DNA of 64,000 nucleotides from Lysobacterales bacterium. Lineage in GTDB: Bacteria; Pseudomonadota; Gammaproteobacteria; Xanthomonadales; Rhodanobacteraceae. The notes under the pieces are model-generated. The model did no database searches and had not been told where the DNA came from. It saw only the letters and a list, made by a program, of their open reading frames with translations. The stretch lies in the NCBI GenBank assembly GCA_016707485.1, contig JADJHN010000001.1:310001-374000 (forward strand), given 5' to 3'. Positions within the stretch are counted from its first letter, which is position 1, and each line of letters begins with the position of its first letter. Both the position numbers and the translations under genes were made by a program. Shown piece after piece: positions 19,288-26,809 of the stretch.

Positions 19288-19770
19288 TCAACCGGTTGCT
19301 TCACTGCGAATCATCGTCAGCCGAGCATCGATCACGCTGCGCGGCAAGCCGAACGCATCGGTCAGTGTTTCGAGTGCGACGCGCTCGTGCCTGAAGACGC
19401 GGCCGTCGGCGGCAACGAGGCGCAGCAGCGTGTCGTAGAGGCGGCCGATCTCGGGGCTGCCTTTGGGATGCTGGGCGAGAAAGCGCGTGACCTCGACGGC
19501 AACATCGATCTTGCGATGCTGGCCACGCAGGAAGGCGGCCTGTGCGATGGCCTTGCCTTTGGTTGGGAGGTTGAGCTCCTCAACGAGGCGGTTGGCAAAC
19601 TCGGCCTCATGGCTGGTGACAACGCCATCGGCCTTGGCGAGCCAGCCGATCAGGCCAAACGACACTTCGATCGTGACGCGCTGCGTTTCATACAATGTTC
19701 CGCCCGTGAACAGCCCGCCCATTGCCGAGCGCAGGTCGCGCAGCACACCACCGAAACCTTCGTCGCCCAT
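19288..19770 (-). CDS. TerB-like (DjlA N-terminal-type) protein
   Basis: A 160-residue soluble all-helical protein. Two acidic TerB-type motifs, LAKADGVVTSHE and LVAADGRVFRHER, are spaced as in the TerB/DjlA-N fold and may bind divalent metal. A short Gly-rich N-terminus precedes them. There is no J-domain, so it is not a full DjlA co-chaperone. The ATG at 19770 begins MGDEGFGG. No other ter genes lie nearby, so tellurite resistance should not be assumed. Confidence 0.8.
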   Translation of the reverse strand: MGDEGFGGVLRDLRSAMGGLFTGGTLYETQRVTIEVSFGLIGWLAKADGVVTSHEAEFANRLVEELNLPTKGKAIAQAAFLRGQHRKIDVAVEVTRFLAQHPKGSPEIGRLYDTLLRLVAADGRVFRHERVALETLTDAFGLPRSVIDARLTMIRSEATG

Positions 19771-20214
19771 GATTGTTCTCCGCGCCCTTGCCCGCGCCCA
19801 TGATGCGACGAACGGCGGTGCGGCGGAAGAGCGAATAACCCCTCATCCATGACACCGCCTTTCTGCTTGCCACGGCCCTCTGAGCTCTTGACGGTCCTGC
19901 CCCATCGTTGAGCCACTAGTCGGTGTCGAGCAACAGCACTCTGTCGCTGTCGTCATTCACCAGCCACATCGCCGCTGTCGAACGGCGGTACTCGGGCAGC
20001 ACAAAAGCCGGCATGTGCCAGTCCAAGCTGTCATTGAATCGAATCCAGACTCAGGTCGGCCGTATCCGCATCAGCGATCGAACCGCACAGATGCCCCTCA
20101 TCCAGCTTTGTCCCATGGCAAGCGCTTTCTCAGCAATGGACCGTGCTGCCAACAGAAGCGCCCGGCGCAGGTAACTTCGCGATTGGCCCAGTCTGCTGTG
20201 GCATAGGCGACATG
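19771..20214. other. Gene-poor stretch with a possible coding fragment
   Basis: No intact gene is seen in these 444 bases. On the minus strand, 19917-20050 is open and ends at TAG with a sensible-looking C-terminus (WHMPAFVLPEYRRSTAAMW, then LVNDDSDRVLLLDTD), cut at its left by a TGA at 20051. It may be the tail of a decayed gene; I could not name the family. Confidence 0.35.
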
Positions 20215-20260
20215 GCCGACAACTACTCCTGCGTTGTCGGCATACAGGCCATCCGTGGCC
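20215..20260. repeat. Dispersed single copy of the 48-bp hairpin repeat
   Basis: These 46 bases match the unit of the tandem array at 59163-59440 in 42 positions. Two of the four differences fall at paired positions of the hairpin stem (GCCGGCAA/TTGCCGGC in the array, GCCGACAA/TTGTCGGC here), so pairing is kept. It abuts the A tract of the next terminator, exactly as the array does. Confidence 0.8.
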
Positions 20261-20298
20261 AAAAAAATGCCGACGCTGAACTGGATCAGCGTCGGCAT
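20261..20298 (-). terminator. Intrinsic terminator of the secreted-protein gene at 20342
   Basis: A perfect 13-bp stem (arms 20267-20279 and 20286-20298, 6-nt loop) is followed on the minus strand by seven Ts. It lies 43 bp after the stop codon of the upstream minus-strand gene. Confidence 0.9.
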
Positions 20299-20341
20299 CG
20301 GGGCGTGTCGTCAGGCGAACCTGACGATCATGGCCGGATCT

Positions 20342-21040
20342 TCAATGGGCGCGACGGCGCACCGCCACCCAGCCCAGTCCTGCCAGCAGCAAGCCCATCA
20401 ACACCAGGATCAGCGGATTGCGGATCGGGAGTTCGATCTGCTCCTGCAACGGCACGCCTTGCGTGCACGGCAGATTGACCACTTCGAATCCGAACGTGCA
20501 CACCGCCTGCGACGCAGTGTTGGTCGCCACAAGTACCAGACTCGAATTGGCGGCGACCTCGATATTGAACGGCTGTGCCTGACTGGAACCGACATCGCCG
20601 AGGAAGTTGGCTGCCTGGTTCGTCGGATCGTAGGAGCCGAGATAGGCACTCATGTGCGCATTCGTTGCGCAGGGATTCGCGCCGACCGTATCCGGATCGA
20701 AGTTGACGGTTACGCAGGCAGACGCCGCGCTGGTGTTGTTGTATGTATAGGTCTCGTAATTGAAAACCGTGGTGTCGTTGAAGATTCCCGGATACGCCTT
20801 GACCGGGCAAACACTGGCTATGCCATCACGGAAAATGCGCCCCAATTGAGTCGTCGCGCCAGTGAACTCACCGATTACCGGACCGGCAGGACATACGGCA
20901 CCACCGTATGGCTCGAATGGCCCCGTGAGGTGCCGAGGCACCAAATTGCCTGCCGTGCCGTTGTCGTTGGGCGCTTGGGCATTGACCGACAATGCCGCCA
21001 TTGACAGCCCGGCAAGCAGGCCAAGTATTACTGTTCTCAT
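20342..21040 (-). CDS. Exported protein with CTERM-like sorting tail
   Basis: A 232-residue protein. A cleaved signal (MRTVILGLLAGLSMAALS, cut near VNAQA) is followed by a beta-rich domain with several Cys and aromatic residues (NYETYTYNNTS). The end is a tripartite tail: ELPIRNP, a hydrophobic helix (LILVLMGLLLAGLGW), then VAVRRRAH. The tail resembles the IPTL-CTERM class, processed by a dedicated membrane peptidase in some proteobacteria. The ATG at 21040 has a strong ribosome site (GGGGAG). The gene stands alone with its own terminator; its function is unknown. Confidence 0.75.
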   Translation of the reverse strand: MRTVILGLLAGLSMAALSVNAQAPNDNGTAGNLVPRHLTGPFEPYGGAVCPAGPVIGEFTGATTQLGRIFRDGIASVCPVKAYPGIFNDTTVFNYETYTYNNTSAASACVTVNFDPDTVGANPCATNAHMSAYLGSYDPTNQAANFLGDVGSSQAQPFNIEVAANSSLVLVATNTASQAVCTFGFEVVNLPCTQGVPLQEQIELPIRNPLILVLMGLLLAGLGWVAVRRRAH

Positions 21041-21270
21041 GACCACAACTCCCCATTGAATTAGATGAAAGTTACCATGATTGGCTACAGCCGCCACCCA
21101 AAGGCCGCTGGTTCCGCCGCACGATCATGCCTGAAGTTGCATTTCACTTCCATATCCAGAAACGAGCGGCAAGGAGCTCGCGGGATAGTCGCCGCAAGCA
21201 TGCGGCGAGGTGGCGATGATCCGGGGTAATGAGGCGCCCTGGCGGTCAGATCAGTTCACTACGCTGTCAC

Positions 21271-21660
21271 TCAACTGCGTCGCGCAGGGTTCCGCTTTTC
21301 TTCGTGGGCCTGTTGGCAGGCGAGGCAGCGCTTGGCAGTTGGATATGCGACCAGGCGCGCGTAGGGGATCGGCGCGTCGCAATCGACGCACACGCCATAG
21401 GTGCTTGCCGCAAGGCGGGCCTTGGCGGCAAAAATATCCTTCAGCTCGGTTGCGTCGCGCACGACTTCCGCGTTGGTGATGTCGGTAATCAGCGAGGCCA
21501 GCGATTCATCGCCAGCGTCCGAGGCGCCTGACAACAGATCTTCGTAGCCTTCAACGCGCATGCGGGTGAGCCCGGCGCGGATTTCATCGCGCAACACTTG
21601 CTCACGCTGATCCAGCGTGCTGGTGAGGTGCGCGCGCCCGGTGTCGGTCAGTGTGGTCAT
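21271..21660 (-). CDS. DksA/TraR-family zinc-finger protein
   Basis: A 129-residue protein with an N-terminal coiled coil and a C4 zinc finger (C91, C94, C112, C115: CVDC and CLAC). The coiled-coil tip reads SGASDAGDES, without the DxxDxA acidic pair of true DksA, and the protein is shorter than DksA (about 150). It is thus a paralogue that may bind the RNA-polymerase secondary channel without full DksA activity. It lies downstream of the SPFH/zinc-ribbon genes on the same strand, 117 bp away, with two hairpins in the gap. Confidence 0.85.
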   Translation of the reverse strand: MTTLTDTGRAHLTSTLDQREQVLRDEIRAGLTRMRVEGYEDLLSGASDAGDESLASLITDITNAEVVRDATELKDIFAAKARLAASTYGVCVDCDAPIPYARLVAYPTAKRCLACQQAHEEKRNPARRS

Positions 21661-21698
21661 GATTCAGATCCTGGGTGGGGTTTTTGCAGCGGGAACGA

Positions 21699-21774
21699 CG
21701 GGATTCGCTCCTGAATCCCGGCATGAGGGGGCATCTGCACATGAGCAAACCATGGTTCATCCCGAGCCATGGTT
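21699..21774. other. Two adjacent hairpins between the DksA-like and small membrane genes
   Basis: The first is an 8-bp stem CGGGATTC/GAATCCCG with a 6-nt loop (21699-21720). The second is an 8-bp stem AACCATGG/CCATGGTT with an 11-nt loop (21748-21774). Neither runs into a T tract, so they are not classic terminators; RNA processing or attenuation is possible. Confidence 0.4.
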
Positions 21775-21777
21775 GCA

Positions 21778-22038
21778 TCATCCGGTATCGTTCTGCATGC
21801 GCTGCACGCGCTTGCGGTACTCGTGCACATTGTCGCCACGGATCCGCTTTTCCTGCGTGCCCTTCACTTCGCCGACTTTCTGCTCCGATCCCGTCACGGG
21901 TTGGGCCTCGACCGCGGTTTCGCGCTCGAAGGCGTGCGACTTGTCGGTGTTGCGATAGTAGCGATACAGCGCCCAGTACAGTGCCGTTGCGCCCGCCGGG
22001 CCCAATGCGAGAAGCCAGAGTCCACCATCGTCGCTCAT
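21778..22038 (-). CDS. Small membrane protein, third gene of the SPFH set
   Basis: An 86-residue protein with one N-terminal membrane helix (LWLLALGPAGATALYWAL) and a charged cytoplasmic tail (YRYYRNTDKSHAFERETAVE and further). The ATG overlaps the stop of the zinc-ribbon gene (TGATG), so the two are coupled. The position and shape correspond to small membrane partners of the SPFH/zinc-ribbon pair in other bacteria (B. subtilis ydjH is the closest parallel by context, not by proven similarity). Confidence 0.65.
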   Translation of the reverse strand: MSDDGGLWLLALGPAGATALYWALYRYYRNTDKSHAFERETAVEAQPVTGSEQKVGEVKGTQEKRIRGDNVHEYRKRVQRMQNDTG

Positions 22039-23345
22039 CACGAATTCCCCAGGATCCAGAGGGCAATGCCTTCAAGAAAGGTGCCGACGGTGATCGCGGT
22101 CATCAGCAGCTTCCACTGCTGCACCGGCACGCTGCCCATGGTCTCGCCGGTGCGCCCGTTGACGGCGATGTAATGCAGCATGCCGCCATTGCTGCCCGGC
22201 TGGTGGTAGGAATAAAGCCATACCGGCAGGTACATCGCCACCCAGCGCGTGCCGTGCACATCGAGGCGTTCCTGCTCCCAGCGCACGCCGCGATTGAAGC
22301 GATTGACCGATGTCTCGACCTGGCAACGTGCGATCGACAGCAACTGGTCTTCCAGGCGCGGGCGCAGCTGCTCCACGTCGCGGTCGCGCTTCTCCGAGCT
22401 GAGGCCCACGAGGTAGGACGCGTTCCACTTGACCGCGTTCTTGGTGTCGAAAGGCAGGATCGTGTTGATGATGTTGTTGGTATTGGCGCGCGTATCGTGA
22501 TTGGCACGCTCGCTGGACGATTCCAGAGGCAAGTCGTCGACGGTGAAATCGACATGCCGATCCAGCTGGTAGACGTCGGCGTCGTAATAGGTTTCTTTCT
22601 TTTCGCCGGTGCCACGCGTGTACTCGCGGGTCTTGATCTCGCCCTTGCCGGCAACGTCGGCGCTCGCCTTGCCGTCGACGATCATGTACGGCAGATAGAC
22701 ACCGACGACATTCTCGGGCGTGAACTGCTCCTTGAATTCCTTCAAGGCAAACATTCGCCGCTTGTTCACGAACTGGCGGATGCGCGCGACGGCATCGTCC
22801 TTCTTGATGTGGAAAGGCAACACCGCATCGGGCACCGCGCCGTTGGCGATCTGCTCGTTGACACCAAGGACATGGCGACACCAGTGGCAACGCGCGGTCA
22901 TCGCATTTTCGGTGTTGACCGTTACCTCGGCGCCGCAGCCGGTGCATTTGAAGCTCATCAGGCTGGCCGAGTCGGCGGCGATGTCGCGCGCGCCGGAAGC
23001 GATGACGGTGCCGCTGAGCCGATCGAGGCCTCCACCAAGACCGAATGCCTCCTCGACCCGCTCGCCGTGCCACTCGTGACGGCAGTACTGGCAGATCAGC
23101 AGGTCGCTGCCGGGCTTCTGGCGGATTTCCGTTGCACCGCACTTGGGACAGTGGTTGAGGCCGTCCTTCAGTTCGGCCGCCGAGGTATCGATGGCGACCG
23201 GATCGGGGGCCAGCAATTCGTCGCGAATGGGCTTCGGCAGCGTGGCCGGATCGATCGGAAAACTGCCGGGGACCGGCGGCAGGTCCTGCGGCGAGCCGGG
23301 GCCGCTGACAGGCGGCAGTGGTGGCGGATCGCTGGCGTTCGACAT
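22038..23345 (-). CDS. Double zinc-ribbon protein (TFIIB-type), YdjG-like
   Basis: A 435-residue protein. A Pro-rich N-terminus (about 1-45) is followed by two C4 zinc ribbons: C66, C69, C85, C88 and C134, C137, C153, C156. A conserved soluble domain with YLPVWLYSYH and an YIAVNGRTGE motif follows, and a C-terminal hydrophobic helix ends the protein (LLMTAITVGTFLEGIALWIL). The SPFH gene ends 20 bp upstream on the same strand and the small membrane gene overlaps its stop. Automated labels for this family (primosomal protein N'-like) reflect only the ribbon. It probably scaffolds a membrane-associated complex. Confidence 0.78.
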   Translation of the reverse strand: MSNASDPPPLPPVSGPGSPQDLPPVPGSFPIDPATLPKPIRDELLAPDPVAIDTSAAELKDGLNHCPKCGATEIRQKPGSDLLICQYCRHEWHGERVEEAFGLGGGLDRLSGTVIASGARDIAADSASLMSFKCTGCGAEVTVNTENAMTARCHWCRHVLGVNEQIANGAVPDAVLPFHIKKDDAVARIRQFVNKRRMFALKEFKEQFTPENVVGVYLPYMIVDGKASADVAGKGEIKTREYTRGTGEKKETYYDADVYQLDRHVDFTVDDLPLESSSERANHDTRANTNNIINTILPFDTKNAVKWNASYLVGLSSEKRDRDVEQLRPRLEDQLLSIARCQVETSVNRFNRGVRWEQERLDVHGTRWVAMYLPVWLYSYHQPGSNGGMLHYIAVNGRTGETMGSVPVQQWKLLMTAITVGTFLEGIALWILGNS

Positions 23346-23365
23346 GATCGGCTGCGGCTCGCGAC

Positions 23366-24517
23366 TTAGAGACCGAGTGTCTTGGCTTTGAGCGCGTCGT
23401 AATCGGTCTGCGTGATCAGGCCGAGATCGAGCATTTCCTTGGCCTTCTTCAACTTGGCGATCGGATCTTCGGCGGCCGCTGCGGCAGGCGCAACCGGCTG
23501 TTGCAAGCTGCCGATGCCACCGAGCATGCCGGACGCCATCCCAAGGCCCATGATGCCCGCCGCACCGCCGTTTTCGCCCGCCGCCTGCATGCCCTGCGCG
23601 ACACTGGCCTGCAGGTTGGAATTCCCGCGCGAGCCGGCCAGCGCATCGGCGCGTTGCACGGTCTTCAGCAGTTCCCTGGTGTTGGCGTCGTATTCGATCG
23701 ACACGATGGCGGTCTTGGCAATGACCAGGCCACGGTCGGACTTCCATTGATAGGCAGTCTCCACCGCATCGGACAGGCTCTTGGCGAAACCCACCGAATC
23801 CTGCTGCAGCTTGGTGATGCGGTTGCCCTTGCCCGGGTCGTTCGAATACAGGCTGAAGGCTGGCGCGAGCGAACCCACCACTTCGTTGAAAAGCTGGCTG
23901 GCCGCGGCGTTGTCGAGATCAGTGAAATCGAAGACCTTGCCGGGTTGCAGATACGCGGCCGGGACGAAGTTCTTCACGAACAAGATGGGATCGACGATCT
24001 TCAGCGTGTAGGAACCGCGCGTCACGGCACCGACTTGCGTGCCGAGGAAGCCATCATCCCAATAGATTTCCGATTGCGTGCCGAAGCGGTTGTCGGGCAG
24101 CTCTTTCAGCGAGACGAAAAAGGCGGCCTGCTGCGAACCCGGCTGGCCGCCGAACTTGAAACGCTCCCAGCTTTGCTTGATCAGCGATTCGACGAGGCCA
24201 CCGCCGGAGAAGATCGACTTTGAATTGAGATCATCCGATCGCCATTCATAACCGCCAGCCTCGGCCGCGAAGCCGGTGATCGCGCCGTCCTGGAACAGCA
24301 GCAGCCCGTAACCTTCCGGAACGACGATCTTCGATCCATTGGTGATGATGTTCGAGGAACCCTTGGTGTTCGAGCCACGTCCGGCGTTGGTGCCTTGCGG
24401 CACGGCGGCAAACAGCGCCGCTGTCGCCGGCAAGCCGCCCGGAACCGTGTAGAAGTCCTTCCACTGATCGGCAAGCGCGCCACCGATCGAACCCACCACT
24501 GCTTGAACAAGTCCCAT
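23366..24517 (-). CDS. SPFH-domain protein with C-terminal SHOCT domain (YdjI/virion-core type)
   Basis: A 383-residue protein. The SPFH core occupies about residues 60-290 (SKIVVPEGYGLLLFQDGAI, RGSYTLKIVDPILFVKNFV, LLKTVQRADAL). An Ala/Gly/Met-rich linker leads to a SHOCT domain at the end (DPIAKLKKAKEMLDLGLITQ). It has no signal peptide or membrane helix, as in the cytoplasmic YdjI class, which associates with the membrane through partners. It is the first gene of a probable three-gene operon. The PspA homologue usually linked to YdjI in Bacillus is missing. Confidence 0.85.
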   Translation of the reverse strand: MGLVQAVVGSIGGALADQWKDFYTVPGGLPATAALFAAVPQGTNAGRGSNTKGSSNIITNGSKIVVPEGYGLLLFQDGAITGFAAEAGGYEWRSDDLNSKSIFSGGGLVESLIKQSWERFKFGGQPGSQQAAFFVSLKELPDNRFGTQSEIYWDDGFLGTQVGAVTRGSYTLKIVDPILFVKNFVPAAYLQPGKVFDFTDLDNAAASQLFNEVVGSLAPAFSLYSNDPGKGNRITKLQQDSVGFAKSLSDAVETAYQWKSDRGLVIAKTAIVSIEYDANTRELLKTVQRADALAGSRGNSNLQASVAQGMQAAGENGGAAGIMGLGMASGMLGGIGSLQQPVAPAAAAAEDPIAKLKKAKEMLDLGLITQTDYDALKAKTLGL

Positions 24518-24622
24518 GACATCTCTCCGCGATTCGTGGCCGGCATCGTACCCGCCATGCCCGGCGAACTATACATTCCCGGATCAACAGGTGGCAGGGC
24601 CTGGCGGCTGGAGGAGAAGAAA

Positions 24623-24652
24623 AAAAAAGCAGACCCGAGGGTCTGCTTTTTT
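24623..24652 (-). terminator. Intrinsic terminator of the secreted gene at 24673
   Basis: A 13-bp stem built on AAAAAAGCAGACC and its complement with a 4-nt loop is flanked by A/T tracts on both sides. On the minus strand nine Ts follow. It separates the exported-protein gene from the SPFH operon. Confidence 0.92.
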
Positions 24653-24672
24653 CCGGAACATGAAGCGATCCG

Positions 24673-25269
24673 TCAATCGACCGAATAACTCTGCAGGGAC
24701 ACCGGGGTCGTGCCAGCCGTGATGCCGGCACCCGTGTCGTCGTAGCAGTAGGAATTGATCGTGGCCGGGAAACCACCGGACGCTCCCGTATCGAGCTGGA
24801 GCCAACCGTAATTGATGGCGCTGGTCGACTCGTTGAAGAAACGCACGCCAAGGAACTTGCCCGTGTTAGTTGTCTGCCAGTTGACAAAGTTCGCAGCCCC
24901 GCCACCACCCGAAGCGACGGAATAGGTGCCTGTGCCGTCAATCACGGCGCCTGCGCTGAGCGCCTGGTAGACCGTACCTGTAGCCAGACCACCGAAGCTG
25001 CTGGCTGGAGCCGACGGCCAGAAGAAATACAGCGCGCCGCCAGTCAGATAGAGATTGATATCCCAGCCTGGCACGCTGCCACCTGCTGTTCCGCCTGTGA
25101 ACGTGACAATATTGAAATAGACACCATCAATATCGGCAGGGACGGGCACTGCGGAGGGGCCGCAAACAACTGCCGCCAGAGCGCCAGTCGATGTCAATGT
25201 AGCGGAAGCGATCGCGAAGGCCGCCAGTGCCGAGATCTTGCCGTATCGGAATTTCTTGAATTGCATCAT
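24673..25269 (-). CDS. Exported beta-sandwich protein of unknown function
   Basis: A 198-residue protein with a signal peptide (cleavage near ALAAVVCG, about residue 33). The mature part is Gly/Ala/Ser-rich and beta-like, with a closing segment that resembles the core of PEP-CTERM choice-of-anchor proteins (FFNESTSAINYGWLQLDTG, then YCYDDTGAGITAGT), but there is no CTERM helix, so it is probably released. Two Met codons open the frame; AGGGGC precedes them. It is single-gene, with its own terminator. Confidence 0.7.
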   Translation of the reverse strand: MMQFKKFRYGKISALAAFAIASATLTSTGALAAVVCGPSAVPVPADIDGVYFNIVTFTGGTAGGSVPGWDINLYLTGGALYFFWPSAPASSFGGLATGTVYQALSAGAVIDGTGTYSVASGGGGAANFVNWQTTNTGKFLGVRFFNESTSAINYGWLQLDTGASGGFPATINSYCYDDTGAGITAGTTPVSLQSYSVD

Positions 25270-25632
25270 TTGCCCCTCGGTGATGTGGTGTCATCCCTTT
25301 ACGGAACGACGATTCGAAAAATTGAGCCTCGACTCCCTGGCTAACTCCGGCATCTTCGACCGTAAAGCTGCTCCTGCGGCGGATCCTAGCAGGAAATGGC
25401 CAAGGATTTCCCTCCCCAGGAGCAGGATTCGTGAATCGTCAGAAGACTCAATGGAATGCGTTTCACGCTTCAACCGGAATCTGGCCAACAACCCGTCTCG
25501 CAAGCGATGGCCTGAACATTCATGGGGATCCGGAACTCCGCAAACAGACGCATGCAGGCGGCGCACCGAGCTGCCCGGTCGGCACGTTAGACGGCCCAGG
25601 CATCGCGCATCTGTGTTGCCTGGATGCAGTCG
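25270..25632. other. Intergenic stretch without recognised features
   Basis: These 363 bases hold the upstream region of the exported-protein gene and the downstream region of the U32-like gene. A minus-strand frame at 25291-25566 is open, but its composition and lack of a ribosome site argue against a gene. I see no convincing terminator or repeat. Confidence 0.5.
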
Positions 25633-26466
25633 TCAGTAGCCGCTGCCGAAACCGGGGCGCTCGCGCAGCATCTTGAAGCGGGAAAACCCCAGGGCACCGA
25701 GCTGATCGAGATCGAAGTCGATCATGCCCATCGCTTCGCGTGCCTTGAACGGCACCGAGCACAGCAATTTCTCCGGACTGCCAATCTTGTTCGCCTTCGA
25801 TACCGAGGGGTAGCAGATCTTCGACGGACAGGTCAGTGCGCAGCCGGCGTTGGCGAACAGCGTGATGCGCGACTTTTCACCGATCGCGACAAGGAACGCC
25901 TCGTCCTGGTTGAGGCGCATCGGCAACACGACGGTGTCGTAGAGGTCCAGAGCGCGGTCGATTTTCGCGTGGCTGTCGATCTCCTTGATGACACTGGCCT
26001 CGATGCGATAGTGCGGGAAATCGCGGCGGATCCAGCGCGCGAGCTTGTCGTTGGTGACGATGACCGCATTGCCTGGCAGATGATACTTCTCGAACATCCA
26101 GCTGTAGCTGGCGTATTCCTGTTCGTCGACGATGTGATTGGTGAGCGGGATGCGCACGCCGATCTGGTGCGCGTACATCGCCTGCACATCGGCATCACTC
26201 AGTTGCGGCGCGCGAAAGAAGCGGCCGCCATACAGCGAGCAGCGCTCGACGAAGCCAAACAGGCTGTCCACCTGCGCCAGCGGCATGCGCGGATACGAAG
26301 CACGCAGGAATGCCATTACCGGAAGGTCCATCGGCTTGCCGCGCACCGACAGAGTGAAATCGAAATGGGACTGATAGCCCGTTTCTGCCGCCGGCTGGGT
26401 CATCGGTGCCGAGGCGGCGTGGATCGTCGACTCGCGGGTGGCGAGCGTGGATGCAGTGGCATTCAT
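25633..26466 (-). CDS. Cys-rich TIM-barrel protein, possibly related to the U32 family
   Basis: A 277-residue protein without a signal peptide. Features that recall U32-type barrels (as in UbiU/UbiV and YhbU/V) are the N-terminal LTNHIVDEQEY strand-loop, GNAVIVTNDKLARWIRRDFP, HYRIEASVIKEI, and a late Cys cluster GCALTCPSKIC with another Cys at LLCSV, suitable for an Fe-S cluster. The similarity is by pattern only and is uncertain. The ATG at 26466 has GAGG 8 bp upstream. An FNR/DNR-type palindrome is centred about 80 bp upstream, suggesting induction under low oxygen or nitrogen oxides. Confidence 0.55.
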   Translation of the reverse strand: MNATASTLATRESTIHAASAPMTQPAAETGYQSHFDFTLSVRGKPMDLPVMAFLRASYPRMPLAQVDSLFGFVERCSLYGGRFFRAPQLSDADVQAMYAHQIGVRIPLTNHIVDEQEYASYSWMFEKYHLPGNAVIVTNDKLARWIRRDFPHYRIEASVIKEIDSHAKIDRALDLYDTVVLPMRLNQDEAFLVAIGEKSRITLFANAGCALTCPSKICYPSVSKANKIGSPEKLLCSVPFKAREAMGMIDFDLDQLGALGFSRFKMLRERPGFGSGY

Positions 26467-26537
26467 CAAGGTACCTCGCGGCGATCAGAGTCGCGCAATC
26501 AATGCCGGCGAGTCTGTAATGCCGGCACCAGCCTGGC

Positions 26538-26553
26538 CTTGACCAAGGTCAAG
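26538..26553 (-). promoter_or_regulatory. FNR/DNR-type operator upstream of the U32-like gene
   Basis: A perfect inverted repeat CTTGACC-AA-GGTCAAG, matching the CRP/FNR-family core TTGAY-N4-RTCAA. On the minus strand its centre is about 30 bp from a possible -10 element (TACAGA, 26518-26513), which is the spacing of a class II activator site at -41.5. The region 26467-26806 otherwise holds no gene, only the divergent lexA promoter at its right end. Confidence 0.6.
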
Positions 26554-26770
26554 ACGCAGCGCCCCATTGCTGGCGTCCGCTTCGGGCTGACAACAATGGG
26601 GGCATGCGCAATTTGCATGCAATCGGGTGGCGCGGCGGATGCGCTCCATGCCATTGTCCTGTACCTGTCGCGATCGATCGACGGCAGCCGGGACACACTC
26701 ATGCCTGCTTCGATCTCCGCCGCCGGGGATGCGTCCGTGAGCGGCCGCGCTTGGTGCCTTTTCCGGGCGC

Positions 26771-26809
26771 TTGCATGTTTGCGCGATCATACGTACATTA
26801 GTACGTATG
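26771..26809 (+). promoter_or_regulatory. lexA promoter with palindromic operator overlapping the start codon
   Basis: A perfect inverted repeat CATACGTAC-ATTA-GTACGTATG (26788-26809) contains the core GTAC-N4-GTAC, close to the GTAC-N4-GTGC box reported for LexA2 of Pseudomonas putida. A -35 (TTGCAT, 26771-26776) and a -10 (TACATT, 26794-26799) are 17 bp apart. The start site would fall at about 26806, on or next to the ATG at 26807, which implies a leaderless mRNA. Confidence 0.65.

Noticed and set aside
19288..19770. Tellurite resistance locus
   Set aside because: Only the TerB-type fold is present; no terC, terD, terZ or other ter genes are nearby.
21699..21774. Intrinsic terminator for the SPFH set
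   Set aside because: The two hairpins lack following T tracts on the relevant strand, so I list them only as structures.
25291..25566. Minus-strand small gene
   Set aside because: No ribosome site, unusual composition and no motif; probably chance.
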